DNA of 51,670 bases from Clostridia bacterium (lineage in GTDB: Bacteria; Bacillota; Clostridia; Oscillospirales; Acutalibacteraceae): the NCBI GenBank assembly GCA_017516315.1, contig JAFXDE010000032.1, positions 1-51,670 on the forward strand. Direction: 5' to 3'. Below the pieces are notes generated by a model. It saw only the letters and a program-made list of their open reading frames with translations, searched no databases and had not been told where the DNA came from. A program made the translations under genes and the position numbers. Numbering within the stretch: position 1 is the stretch's first letter; each line of letters starts with the position of its first letter. Shown here piece by piece: positions 41,358 through 50,712 of the stretch.

Positions 41358-44300
41358 ATGAAGAAAATCAAAGGCATGTTTGCTGTAATAATTACAGCGT
41401 TATGCGTTCTGTGCCTTTTCAGCTTCACCTCATCGGCAGCCGAGGGCGGGAAGTGGATCAAGGCGTGGAGTACCGCCGCTACCGAGGTAGCGCTGAATAA
41501 TTTCACGGGTGAAATACCTGAGGATATTATGAAAATCCTTAATCTTTTACCGAAGGATGTACGGGAGGAGCTTTTAAAGGAGCTTAACGGCCTTATCGGT
41601 TCAGAGCCTCTTATGAATGTAGCGATGAGAACGGTTATTACTCCTACTGCTTCCGGTGATGAAATCAGAATCAAATTTTCTAACTACTACGGTAAAGAGC
41701 CTCTGGTAATTGACCGTGCAAAGGTTGCTCTCAGCGACACAAGTGAAACTGCCTCGGGAATCGATCAGTTTTCTATGAAGCCGATTATTTTCTCCGGTGA
41801 TGACAAGGTAACTATCCCCGTAGGCGGAGAGGTTTATTCTGACCCTATTCCTTTAAAGGTGGTCGCCGGTGAGGATATAGCCATATCTCTTTACATAAAG
41901 GACTTTATGAAGATACGCACTATGGGTATCACGGGCGGCAGCACCTATATCAAGGTTGCAGGCTCCGATTCAAGCGGTTACGACCTTATAGAGTCAGCTA
42001 ATTTTAACCTTATTTATGATATTGAGGTTGACGAAGAAACGAAATGGCTGCATGCCGTTCTTGATTTTATGGCAGGCTTTCTTACCGGTACGGGCAGCCT
42101 CGATGTGCCTCTTTCAGGCGGAGAAATTTATGCTGTTCCCGTTATTACGGATGTGGAGGTTCTTAATCCCGACGATAAGGCTTATTCGGTAGTTGTTCTC
42201 GGTGATTCCACTGTAGCAAACAGCTATCCCGATTATCTTTCCGAGGTAATAGTCGAGCAGGGTAGAACGGATGTAGGTATTTCTGCTAAGGGACTCAGAG
42301 GAAATAAGCTTTTGAGCAAGGGACTTGGTTTTGATACTCTCGTTAACAGTGAGAGCATTCTTGACCGACTTAAAAGAGATACTGTCGGTCTCGACGGAAA
42401 AAATCAGGGAAATGTTAAGTATCTGATAGTAAAAGCCGGTGCGCACGATATCATATATCCTGTCTGCAGTAATGTTACAGGTGAAATTCAGCCTACGGCC
42501 GATGCGATTGTCGAGGGCTATAAAAAGATATTCAGCTTCTGCCATGAGAATAATATCAAGGTAATAGTAATCGGTATTACTCCCTGGGGCGGTTACGACG
42601 GCTCGACCTATCTCGGTATGGGGCCCGATTATAAGGACAGAACTAACGAGGCGCGAAAAAGGGACTGGCAGATAGCCGCCAATGTAAACAAATGGCTTTC
42701 CAATACCTCGCTTCATGACGGGTATGTGGATTATAACGAAATTTCAAAAAATCCTCTGGACTCCTCTGCGCTTCATCATAATTATACTACGGACGGACTC
42801 CTTCCGGCGGATAATCTTCAGAGAATCTGGGCGGAAAGCTTCCCTCTTGCTCTTATCGGCGTGGACAGCAATCCCAGAGCAGCAGGGGTAGGCATTTCCG
42901 ATTCTGAGCTCACTATTTATAAGGGCGATTTTAAAAAGCTTACTGCCAAGGTTATGCCCGAAAGCGTAAATCAGGCTGTGACATGGACTTCATCTGACCC
43001 GTCAGTGGTTGCTGTTGACTCTAAGGGTAACTTAAGCGCCAAGGCAAAGGGCGAGGCAGTCATTACCGTAAAGACTGTAGATAATGGCTATAGCGGTAAG
43101 GGCTATACTGCTTCCTGTAAGATAACAGTAAAGATAAAGCCCGAATCTGTCAGAATAAGCGGTAATGAAGCTGTTCTTTATACCACTAAATCTACTAAGC
43201 TTTCTGCTTCGGTTTATCCCTCAGACACAGATTTCAAGGGTATCATCTGGTCATCCTCAAACGAAAAGGCAGCCACTGTAGACCAAAACGGTCTCGTTAC
43301 TGCCACGGGAAAGGGTACGGCCGTAATCACTGCTAAATCTTCCTTTGACGGAAATATCAAGGCAACCTATACGGTAACAGTAAAGAAAAAGGTTCAGGTA
43401 CAGGCTATTTATCTTAATTATGACGAGAGAACACGATATGTAGGTACCTCCTTTACTCTCGTTCCGACGATGAATCCTTCTAATGCTACCTTCCCTGAGG
43501 TTACCTGGAAATCCTCAAACAGCAAGATAGCCAAGGTAGATAAAAACGGAAAGGTAACGGCGCTTAAGAAGGGTGTAGCGGTAATCACCTGTAAATCGGT
43601 GGATAATCCGGGCGTAAGTGCATCCTGTATCGTCGAGGTAAGAATAAAAACCACAGGTGTAAAGCTTCCTACCAAAAAGCTCACTCTTTATGTTTCACAG
43701 ACAAAAACACTCAAGGCAGAGATTTCTCCCTCAAATGCTTCAAATAAAAATGTAACCTGGTCCTCTTCGAATAAAAAGGTAGCTACCGTTTCAAAAAGCG
43801 GTAAAATAACGGCAAAGGCACCCGGTACCGCTACCATCACCGTAAAGACCAAAAACGGCGGATACAAGGCTACCTGTAAGCTTACAGTCAAAAAGTATGT
43901 CAAGCTTAAATCCTTCAGCCTTAATAAATCCTCAGTAAGCATTAACGACGGAAAGACCTACACCTTAAAGGTGACCTATTCCCCCTCAAATGCGTCAAAT
44001 AAAGATCTTGTCTGGAAGTCAAGCAATACTTCTGTAGCTACCGTATCCTCAAAGGGTGTAGTAAAGGGTGTAAAGCCGGGTACTGCCACTATTACCTGTA
44101 AAAGCAAGGAAACAGGTAAAACCGTAAAATGTACGGTTAAAATCAAAAAGGTAAAGGTTAAGCGTGTTCTTTTCTCTGAAAAAACATATACCGTAAAGCA
44201 TAACGGAAAGCTTCAGCTTAAGGCTCTTATTTCACCCACCAACGCCACTAATAAAAAGGTTAAGTGGAAATCAAGCCATCCCGAATATGTCAAGGTATCC

Positions 44301-44915
44301 TCGAGTGGTAAGGTTACGGGTCTCAAGCTCGGCAAAACAGTTACCATCACCGCTACATCTGTAGACGGAAAGAAGGTAGGCTACTGTAAGATAAAGGTAG
44401 AAAAGGTACCCGTCACCGGTCTTAAGCTTAATAAGACTACGGCAGCGGCATATACGGGAGGCACCGTAACCCTTACACCTAAATTCACTCCCTCGAAGCC
44501 TTCGAACAGCAAGGTTGTCTGGACTACCTCAGATTCCAAGCTGGCTACGGTTTCATCTGACGGTGTGGTAAAAGCTCTCAAGGCAGGCACGGTTACCGTT
44601 ACCTGTACAGCCGCCGACGGAGGCTATAGTGCTAAATGCACCGTGGTAATCGAGGAAGGAATCAAGGCTACGGGCATCAAGCTCGATAAAAAGAGTGTAG
44701 AAGCAAATGTAGACACAGCGTTTAATCTTATCGCTACCATCGAGCCCTCTAACGCAAGCAATAAAAAGGTAGTGTGGTCCTCCTCAAACACCTCTGTAGC
44801 TACGGTTTCCTCTAACGGAAGGGTAGTTACCCTTAAAGAGGGAGTCACATATATCAGAGCAAAGACTGAGGACGGCAGATATACAGCCTCCTGCAGAATC
44901 AATGTAGTTCCTTAA
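41358..44915 (+). CDS. secreted SGNH-domain protein with eight Big_2 repeats
   Basis: A 1185-residue exported protein. The signal peptide is at 1-28 (VIITALCVLCLFSFTSSAA). A beta domain typical of one GDSL-lipase group follows (WIKAWSTAATEV, IRIKFSNYYGKEPL). The SGNH core spans about 275-500, and eight bacterial Ig-like (Big_2) domains fill about 510-1185, each with a VTWxSSNxxVATV-like core. Block I GDST (Ser284) is intact. Block III reads AGAHD instead of GxND, and block V reads DGLLP instead of DGxHP, so the catalytic histidine seems lost. There is no LPxTG motif. It lies 46 nt after the carboxypeptidase-like gene and is probably co-transcribed with it. The role is likely adhesion or wall binding. 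Confidence 0.86.
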   Translation: MKKIKGMFAVIITALCVLCLFSFTSSAAEGGKWIKAWSTAATEVALNNFTGEIPEDIMKILNLLPKDVREELLKELNGLIGSEPLMNVAMRTVITPTASGDEIRIKFSNYYGKEPLVIDRAKVALSDTSETASGIDQFSMKPIIFSGDDKVTIPVGGEVYSDPIPLKVVAGEDIAISLYIKDFMKIRTMGITGGSTYIKVAGSDSSGYDLIESANFNLIYDIEVDEETKWLHAVLDFMAGFLTGTGSLDVPLSGGEIYAVPVITDVEVLNPDDKAYSVVVLGDSTVANSYPDYLSEVIVEQGRTDVGISAKGLRGNKLLSKGLGFDTLVNSESILDRLKRDTVGLDGKNQGNVKYLIVKAGAHDIIYPVCSNVTGEIQPTADAIVEGYKKIFSFCHENNIKVIVIGITPWGGYDGSTYLGMGPDYKDRTNEARKRDWQIAANVNKWLSNTSLHDGYVDYNEISKNPLDSSALHHNYTTDGLLPADNLQRIWAESFPLALIGVDSNPRAAGVGISDSELTIYKGDFKKLTAKVMPESVNQAVTWTSSDPSVVAVDSKGNLSAKAKGEAVITVKTVDNGYSGKGYTASCKITVKIKPESVRISGNEAVLYTTKSTKLSASVYPSDTDFKGIIWSSSNEKAATVDQNGLVTATGKGTAVITAKSSFDGNIKATYTVTVKKKVQVQAIYLNYDERTRYVGTSFTLVPTMNPSNATFPEVTWKSSNSKIAKVDKNGKVTALKKGVAVITCKSVDNPGVSASCIVEVRIKTTGVKLPTKKLTLYVSQTKTLKAEISPSNASNKNVTWSSSNKKVATVSKSGKITAKAPGTATITVKTKNGGYKATCKLTVKKYVKLKSFSLNKSSVSINDGKTYTLKVTYSPSNASNKDLVWKSSNTSVATVSSKGVVKGVKPGTATITCKSKETGKTVKCTVKIKKVKVKRVLFSEKTYTVKHNGKLQLKALISPTNATNKKVKWKSSHPEYVKVSSSGKVTGLKLGKTVTITATSVDGKKVGYCKIKVEKVPVTGLKLNKTTAAAYTGGTVTLTPKFTPSKPSNSKVVWTTSDSKLATVSSDGVVKALKAGTVTVTCTAADGGYSAKCTVVIEEGIKATGIKLDKKSVEANVDTAFNLIATIEPSNASNKKVVWSSSNTSVATVSSNGRVVTLKEGVTYIRAKTEDGRYTASCRINVVP

Positions 44916-44922
44916 AAAATAT

Positions 44923-44953
44923 GAGCAGCCCCGAAAACCGAGGCTGCTCTTGC
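44923..44953. terminator. bidirectional terminator
   Basis: GAGCAGCC (44923-44930) pairs with GGCTGCTC (44942-44949) with a short loop. It sits between the convergent Big_2 and alpha-galactosidase genes, with T-rich flanks on both strands. Confidence 0.85.
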
Positions 44954-44954
44954 T

Positions 44955-46244
44955 TTATTTTATTCTGTAAATTTTTACTCCGTGAGGCTTGATTGTGCAG
45001 CTTATGCTGTCCTTGAATACAGCTCTTTCCTTTGTCCACAGCTCTGTAGCTGCAGTCTCACCCTTTATGCTGTAAAGCTCGGGTGAAAGGACTGCTTCTC
45101 TTTCTTCGTCAGAAAGATTGAAAAGAGCTACCACATCGTTACCGTCTTTATCCCTGCAGTACCATACGGCTTCATATCTGCTTCTTAAAAGCTGTCGGTT
45201 GTCCGTGGAATACTGATTGATTTCGAGTATATCTCTGTTTGTGATAACCTCTAAGTCCTCGGGTCTGTTTTCACGAAGCTCACCGCCTAAAATGAGAGGG
45301 GAACGGAAAATTGACCATAGCGTCAGCATAGTTTTTTGCTCATCGGGGGTGAAATTAGTGTATCTGTCTCTGTCGCCGAGGCAGGAGCAGTTTTTGCTGA
45401 TTTTTCCTAAGGGAAGCATATCGCAGTCGGGCCAGCATCCCGTCTTTACATACGGCCCCCATTTTTCACATCGCTCAAACATATTGTAAAGCTTGTCCCA
45501 TCGGTCCCAGAAATCACCGGTCATACGCCACATATTTGCGTTCTGTGAAAGGTGAAAGGCTTCATTGATTACGGCAGGTCCGGGTGAGAGTGACAGCACC
45601 ATAGGACGGCCGCAGCGGTCGATAGCCTTTCTTATCATCTCTATTTCTTCTCGGGCGCTGTAGGGATCGTGAGGCTTGAATTCAGTATTTGCTATGTCGT
45701 CTACCTTTACGAAATCTACACCCCAGGAGGCATACAGCTCAAAGAGACTGTCATAATACTTCTGACCTGCTTCGCAGGTGCGTACGCCGTACATATCCGT
45801 ATTCCAAAGACAGAGTGAAAAGCCCTGAGCGATTTCTCTTGCCCTCACATCGGTACCCTTAACGGGCGTATTCTGATGAACTGCCTGACGGGGAATACCT
45901 CTCATAATATGTATACCGAATTTCAGTCCCATAGAGTGGATTTTGTCAGCTATGACCTTGAAGCCTGCGCCGCCGGCACTCGACGGAAATCGGTTTTCGG
46001 CAGGGATAAGCCGACTGTATTCATCCATACACAGCTCTGTGAAATTGTTATAAAAATTACTTACAGCCTTAGGCTCGTACCATTGAATGTCGCAGGTGAT
46101 GTATTCGAAGCCGTACTCTCTGAGATTATCTGCTACATACTGTGCATTTCCTAAAAGCTGTTCCTCGTTGACTGCCGCACCGTAGCAGTCCCAGCTGTTC
46201 CATCCCATAGGAGGACGGGGTGCGAAGGTGTCTTTTTTCAGCAT
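44955..46244 (-). CDS. alpha-galactosidase-like glycoside hydrolase family 27
   Basis: A 429-residue GH27 enzyme. It begins with the family hallmark RPPMGWNSWDCYG. It has the nucleophile region VDFVKVDD (Asp near residue 180) and the acid/base region RMTGDFWDRWD. LTLWSIFRSPLILGGELR leads to the C-terminal beta domain. GH27 removes alpha-galactose or alpha-N-acetylgalactosamine, or is a related alpha-glycosidase. No signal peptide is seen. ATG 46244 follows AGGAGA. An upstream TTG at 46301 lies inside the promoter and is rejected. It is divergent from the oxidoreductase/GH130 operon, which suggests joint sugar use. Confidence 0.9.
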   Translation of the reverse strand: MLKKDTFAPRPPMGWNSWDCYGAAVNEEQLLGNAQYVADNLREYGFEYITCDIQWYEPKAVSNFYNNFTELCMDEYSRLIPAENRFPSSAGGAGFKVIADKIHSMGLKFGIHIMRGIPRQAVHQNTPVKGTDVRAREIAQGFSLCLWNTDMYGVRTCEAGQKYYDSLFELYASWGVDFVKVDDIANTEFKPHDPYSAREEIEMIRKAIDRCGRPMVLSLSPGPAVINEAFHLSQNANMWRMTGDFWDRWDKLYNMFERCEKWGPYVKTGCWPDCDMLPLGKISKNCSCLGDRDRYTNFTPDEQKTMLTLWSIFRSPLILGGELRENRPEDLEVITNRDILEINQYSTDNRQLLRSRYEAVWYCRDKDGNDVVALFNLSDEEREAVLSPELYSIKGETAATELWTKERAVFKDSISCTIKPHGVKIYRIK

Positions 46245-46272
46245 AATACTTTCTCCTGTTTTTTTTATTATT

Positions 46273-46301
46273 ATTTTATCAGTGTAAAGGGGAAAGGTCA
46301 A
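46273..46301 (-). promoter_or_regulatory. promoter of the GH27 gene
   Basis: On the minus strand, TTGACC (46296-46301), a 17-nt spacer and TAAAAT (46273-46278). The 46302-46445 stretch beyond it is very A-rich and holds no other confident signal. Confidence 0.82.
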
Positions 46302-46445
46302 TAATTTTTGAAGAAAAATATTTTCTGATAAATATCAAAAAAATAAAGAAAAACATAAAAAAAGTCAATTTTATCAAGGAAAACATAACAAAATATATGT
46401 ACAATAGAATTAATATAGCTATTAAAAAGTAAAGGAGCTGTAATA

Positions 46446-48467
46446 ATGGCACATTTTATTTTTTCTGCATTCTGTGATGAATCGGGAGAAGCTACCATAG
46501 GCGGTCAGATGGCTGCCTGCCAAAAAAACGGAATTACGGATATGGAGCTTCGCGGCTTCGGCAAAGCTCTTAATATAAATAAGCTTTCTGTCAGAGAGGC
46601 TCGCGAGATGAAAGAGGAGATTGACCGGGAGGGTATGAGAGTAGCCTCTGTCGGCTCGGGATACGGAAAAATAAATATCAAAGAGGATTTCGCACCTCAT
46701 TTCGAAGCCTTTAAAAATACTGTAGAGGTAGCGAAGATTTTAGACGCAAAATACATCAGAATATTCAGCTTTTATTTCAGCGAGGGTGATTCCTACGAGG
46801 AATACAGAGATGAGGTTATCCGCAGAGTAAAGGCTATGACCGATTATGCCGTCGGTGAGGGCCTTATCTGCTGTCACGAGAACGAAAAAGGTATTTACGG
46901 TGACAATGCTGAGCGCTGTCTCGATATTCTTGAGGCGTGTGAGGGAAAGCTTAAAGCAGTATTCGATCCTGCTAATTTCGTTCAGTGCGGTGTGGACACC
47001 CTCAAGGCTTATGAAATGCTCGAGGATTACATAGAATACTTCCATATAAAAGATGCTCTTTATGAAAACGGAGAGGTTGTGCCTGCCGGTGAGGGCGACG
47101 GAAATGTAGAGGAAATTCTCAGAAGATTTGACAAGCATAAGAAAGCGGTAATTCTTTCTCTTGAGCCTCACCTTAAGGTTTTTTCAGGACTTTCCAAGCT
47201 GGAGACTGCGGTTAAAAGCATTAAGAATATTAAGGCGAACACCTACGGCAGCCACGCAGAATCCTTTAAAGCGGCAGCCGATGCGATGTATAAAACAGTA
47301 AATAAAATTCACCCCATACGCTTCGGTATTATCGGTATGGGTAATATGGGTACTTCCCACGCTAAAAGCTTTCTTGCGGGCAAGATAAGAGGTATGCGTA
47401 TTACTGCCGTGGCGGAAAGGGTGCCTGAAAAATTAGAATGGTCAAAGAAAAATCTTCCGTGGGTTAAGATGTACACTTCAGCTGATGAGCTGATAGAAAG
47501 CGGTGAGGTTGATGCGGTTATTATCTGTACACCTCATTATTCCCATCCGGAGCTTGTTATGAAGGCTCTCGGAAAAGGGCTTCATGTGGTTTCCGAAAAG
47601 CCTGCAGGTGTATATACCAAGCAGGTGCGCGAAATGAATGAATTCGCTGAAAAGCAGGATAAAATCTTTGCTATGATGTTCAATCAGAGAACTAACTGTG
47701 TTTACAGAAGGATAAAGGAAATAGTTGACAGTAAAATATACGGAGAAATCCGCCGTGTAAACTGGATTATAACCGACTGGTACCGTACCCAGGCCTACTA
47801 TAATTCGGGCGGATGGAGAGCAACCTGGGCAGGTGAGGGCGGAGGAGTGCTTCTAAATCAGTCACCTCACCAGCTCGATTTGTGGCAGTGGATATGCGGT
47901 ATGCCTTCAAGCATAAGAGCCTTCTGCCATGAGGGCAAATGGCACGATGTGGAAATCGAGGACGATGTTACTGTTTATGCAGAATATCCTAACGGCGCGA
48001 CAGGCGTTTTCGTAACCTCGACGGGAGATTTTCCCGGCTCAAACAGACTTGAAATAACTATGGATAAGGCTAGACTTGTTTGTGAAAAGGGTGAGACAAT
48101 TACTCTCTTCGAATTAGAAGAGGCTTTATCGGAAAACATCGCAGGCTGTGAAAACGGCTTTGCCCGTATACCCTACAGAGAGATTGAGGTTGAAACCGAC
48201 GGAAAGAACGATCAGCACCCCGGTGTACTCAATGCCTTTTCTGACCGTATTCTTTACGGAACTCCTCTTGTCGCTGAGGGAACAGAGGGTATAAAGGGGC
48301 TTATGATTTCAAATGCTGCGCACCTTTCCTCATGGACAGGTGAAACCGTAGCTTTGCCGATAGATGAAGAAAGGTTTTACTCGCTTCTTATGAAAAAAGC
48401 GGCATCATCGAGGTCTAAGGAGGATGTTGTTTCTGAGGTGACCGAGGATATGAGCAGTACTTTTTAG
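46446..48467 (+). CDS. fusion of sugar-phosphate isomerase/epimerase barrel and Gfo/Idh/MocA oxidoreductase
   Basis: A 673-residue two-enzyme fusion. Residues 1 to about 275 form an AP_endonuc_2/xylose-isomerase-like TIM barrel, with acidic and histidine metal ligands in CCHENEKG, FDPANFVQCG, YFHIKDA and SLEPH. From about 291 an NAD(P)-dependent Gfo/Idh/MocA domain begins (RFGIIGMGNMGTSHA, CTPHYSHPEL, SEKPAGV, and GGVLLNQSPHQLDLW with the catalytic His). These families cooperate in inositol and keto-sugar conversions, so the fusion may channel an oxidised sugar. AAAGGAG precedes the start. The TAG stop is formed at the junction with the MITE that follows. Confidence 0.9.
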   Translation: MAHFIFSAFCDESGEATIGGQMAACQKNGITDMELRGFGKALNINKLSVREAREMKEEIDREGMRVASVGSGYGKINIKEDFAPHFEAFKNTVEVAKILDAKYIRIFSFYFSEGDSYEEYRDEVIRRVKAMTDYAVGEGLICCHENEKGIYGDNAERCLDILEACEGKLKAVFDPANFVQCGVDTLKAYEMLEDYIEYFHIKDALYENGEVVPAGEGDGNVEEILRRFDKHKKAVILSLEPHLKVFSGLSKLETAVKSIKNIKANTYGSHAESFKAAADAMYKTVNKIHPIRFGIIGMGNMGTSHAKSFLAGKIRGMRITAVAERVPEKLEWSKKNLPWVKMYTSADELIESGEVDAVIICTPHYSHPELVMKALGKGLHVVSEKPAGVYTKQVREMNEFAEKQDKIFAMMFNQRTNCVYRRIKEIVDSKIYGEIRRVNWIITDWYRTQAYYNSGGWRATWAGEGGGVLLNQSPHQLDLWQWICGMPSSIRAFCHEGKWHDVEIEDDVTVYAEYPNGATGVFVTSTGDFPGSNRLEITMDKARLVCEKGETITLFELEEALSENIAGCENGFARIPYREIEVETDGKNDQHPGVLNAFSDRILYGTPLVAEGTEGIKGLMISNAAHLSSWTGETVALPIDEERFYSLLMKKAASSRSKEDVVSEVTEDMSSTF

Positions 48468-48625
48468 GGTGGCGAGCATAATCCGAACCCCGTTTTTTAC
48501 GGGTGGATTTCCGCCAACACTTCGTTAAAATACTCGTAAATCCTGACGCCTTTCAAAACCGAAATGCCGAAAAGCTGCGAAAATTCACGCTTTTGGGCGG
48601 GTTCGGATTATACTCGTCACCCTAA
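48464..48625. mobile_element. MITE-like element with 27-bp terminal inverted repeats
   Basis: Left end 48464-48490 and right end 48599-48625 are inverted copies matching 25 of 27 bases; they begin TTAGGGTG and end TCCGAACCC. Each end includes a TA that fits a target duplication of the Tc1/mariner-IS630 type, leaving a 156-bp element. No transposase is encoded. Removing it and one TA gives a TAA stop, then AAGGAAG and the downstream ATG. The insertion therefore split a normal operon gap without damaging either gene. The RNA copy could fold into a long hairpin. Confidence 0.8.
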
Positions 48626-48637
48626 GGAAGTGAGAAT

Positions 48638-49645
48638 ATGAGAGTTTCAGTAGTAGGCTGCGGCAGTATTTCCCGAAATCATCTGAGAATTCTGAGCAGT
48701 ATGAAAAATGTCGAGCTTTCATCTGTTGTTGACATAAAAAAGGACCGTGCAGATGCAGCTGCGAAAAAATATGGCTGTAAGGCTTATTATGATTTTGAAG
48801 CTATGCTCAAAGAGGATAAGCCCGACAGTATTCACATCTGCACACCGCATTATCTTCATGTGCCTATGGCTGTTTCGGCTTTAAAGGAAGGCATCAATGT
48901 TCTCTGCGAAAAGCCCTGCGCCATATCTGAGGAGAGCCTGGAGATACTTCGGAGGGCACAGGATGAAAGCGAGGCTTCCTTCGGAGTCTGCTTTCAGAAC
49001 AGATATACGGAAGCTGTTCGGAGTGTAAAGAAGCTTCTCGATAAAGGAGTTTACGGCAAGGTTATATCCATAAGAGCATTCGTTCATTGGGACAGGGGAG
49101 TGGATTATTACAGCGATGAATGGCACGGCACTCTCGAAAAAGAGGGCGGAGGCGTAACAGTCAACCAGGCTATACATACTCAGGATCTGATGAGATATTT
49201 TGCAGGTGCTGATACCGCCTGTGTAACGGCACATACCTTCAATGACCATCTCAGAGGAGTTATAGAGGTAGAGGATACGGTACACGCTCTCTTTGAATAT
49301 GAAAACGGTGTGAAGGGCCTTTTTAATGCCACTACCGCTTTTACGGACAATCTTCCCGTTATGATTGACATAATCTGTAAAAGAGCTACTCTCAGAATAG
49401 AGGGCGACAAGGCTTATGTTATTATGCTCGGCAGGATTAAAAAGCTCCGTTTAAAGGACAAGGAAAGCCTTATAGGAAAAAGCTATTGGGGCAAGGGTCA
49501 CGCTCCGCTGATAAGGGACTTTTATGACTGCATAGAAAAGGGCAAAAAATTCCCCGTAGATGCCTATGAGGGCGGAAAAGCTACGGAAGAGTTTTTAGCA
49601 GCTTACAAATCGTCGGAAACGGGCGAGAAAATATATCTTAAGTGA
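48638..49645 (+). CDS. Gfo/Idh/MocA family oxidoreductase
   Basis: A 335-residue NAD(P)-dependent sugar oxidoreductase. The Rossmann start is VSVVGCGSISRNHLRIL. CTPHYLHVPMA, EKPCAIS and GGGVTVNQAIHTQDLM (catalytic His and neighbours) are typical of the family. It is related to the C-terminal half of the preceding fusion but clearly diverged. The ribosome site AAGGAAG lies directly beyond the right end of the MITE. It is followed by GH130 with a 9-nt gap, so it likely works on the same released sugar. Confidence 0.9.
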   Translation: MRVSVVGCGSISRNHLRILSSMKNVELSSVVDIKKDRADAAAKKYGCKAYYDFEAMLKEDKPDSIHICTPHYLHVPMAVSALKEGINVLCEKPCAISEESLEILRRAQDESEASFGVCFQNRYTEAVRSVKKLLDKGVYGKVISIRAFVHWDRGVDYYSDEWHGTLEKEGGGVTVNQAIHTQDLMRYFAGADTACVTAHTFNDHLRGVIEVEDTVHALFEYENGVKGLFNATTAFTDNLPVMIDIICKRATLRIEGDKAYVIMLGRIKKLRLKDKESLIGKSYWGKGHAPLIRDFYDCIEKGKKFPVDAYEGGKATEEFLAAYKSSETGEKIYLK

Positions 49646-49654
49646 GATGATGTT

Positions 49655-50671
49655 ATGAAAATCTTAAAGCCAAAGCTTTACAGCGCGGACTGCATAAAAA
49701 AGTTAGAAAAGCCTGTTCTTACCAAGGATGACATTCCCTACGAGGCTTCGCTCATATTTAATGCAGGTGTAGCGAAATATAAGGGCAGATATGTTATGGT
49801 ATTCCGTAATGACTACGGGCCTACTGAAAAGACTTATCCTGCCGTGCGCTTCAGAACCTCTCTCGGCTTTGCCGTAAGCTCTGACGGTATCAATTGGACC
49901 GTAAGTGAAAAGCCGATTTTTGATAATAAAAATCTTCTTCCCGAGGATGAAATTAAAAGACTCTATGACCCGAGAATTACGGTCATGGACGGAAAGCCTT
50001 ATCTGTGTATGGCTATGGATACCCGTCACGGAGTAAGAGGCTGTATTGCCGAAATCGACGATAACTTCGAAAAGATAAGCATTATCAGTGCATCTGCTCC
50101 CGATAACCGTAATATGGTACTCTTTCCCGAAAAAATCGGCGGAAAGTATGTGCGTCTGGAAAGACCCTTTCCGGTTTATTCGAGAGGTGGTAAGGACAGA
50201 TTTGATCTGTGGCTTTCGACCTCGCCCGATCTTAAATTCTGGGGTGAAACGGAGCTTGTTCTCGCTGTGGAGGATGTACCTTATGCAAACGATAAGATAG
50301 GTCCTGCCGCACCTCCCGTAAAAACCGACAAGGGATGGCTGACAGTTTTTCACGCAGTAGATAAAAACAGCAGGAGAAGAAAGAACGGCTGGGAAAGAAA
50401 GTGGCAGAAAAGATACTGTGCAGGAATTATGCTTCTTGACCTCGAGGATCCTACCAAAATAGTAGGTATGAGCAAGCTTCCGCTTATCGCTCCCGAAACC
50501 TCCTACGAAACTCAGACGGGCTTTCGCAGACACGTCATTTTCCCGGGAGGGATGATTTTAGAGGATGACGGAGAGGTAAAGATTTACTACGGTGCATCGG
50601 ATACAGTGGAATGTCTGGCTACGGCTAAGCTCGATGATCTGCTCGCACTTTGTACGGAAAGCAGGAAATAA
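49655..50671 (+). CDS. glycoside hydrolase family 130 (mannoside phosphorylase type)
   Basis: A 338-residue five-bladed beta-propeller enzyme. GH130 members phosphorolyse beta-1,4- or beta-1,2-mannosides, sometimes Man-GlcNAc from N-glycans, releasing mannose 1-phosphate; a few are hydrolases. The general-acid aspartate is expected in RLYDPRIT (about residue 105). FNAGVAKYKGRYVMVFRND, LERPFPVYS, KIGPAAPPVKTDKGWL and PGGMILEDDGEVKIYYGASD are further family blocks. Basic residues near 245-258 could bind phosphate. It is the last gene of the sugar locus and ends at a strong terminator. Confidence 0.88.
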   Translation: MKILKPKLYSADCIKKLEKPVLTKDDIPYEASLIFNAGVAKYKGRYVMVFRNDYGPTEKTYPAVRFRTSLGFAVSSDGINWTVSEKPIFDNKNLLPEDEIKRLYDPRITVMDGKPYLCMAMDTRHGVRGCIAEIDDNFEKISIISASAPDNRNMVLFPEKIGGKYVRLERPFPVYSRGGKDRFDLWLSTSPDLKFWGETELVLAVEDVPYANDKIGPAAPPVKTDKGWLTVFHAVDKNSRRRKNGWERKWQKRYCAGIMLLDLEDPTKIVGMSKLPLIAPETSYETQTGFRRHVIFPGGMILEDDGEVKIYYGASDTVECLATAKLDDLLALCTESRK

Positions 50672-50677
50672 AAATCA

Positions 50678-50712
50678 AAGGCACTTACCGTTAACGGTAG
50701 GTGCTTTTTTGT
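50678..50712. terminator. terminator of the GH130 operon
   Basis: A long near-perfect palindrome, GCACTTACCG (50681-50690) with CGGTAGGTGC (50695-50704), is extended by AAG/CTT pairs and followed by TTTTTTG. It marks the end of the native sugar locus and the approximate start of the atypical right end. Confidence 0.88.

Noticed and set aside
42885-44912. Tandem DNA repeat or CRISPR-like array in the Big_2 region
   Set aside because: The periodicity is at protein level (about 80-90 residues per domain) with diverged DNA, which is ordinary for Ig-like repeats.
46245-46301. Longer N-terminus for the GH27 enzyme starting at 46301
   Set aside because: The extension overlaps a TTGACC/TAAAAT promoter; ATG 46244 has AGGAGA and matches the family start.
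48497-48607. A 36-codon open frame on the minus strand inside the MITE (ending FNEVLAEIHP)
   Set aside because: It has no start codon or ribosome site and lies between stops within a 162-bp element. I cannot tell it from chance, although a transposase relic is conceivable.
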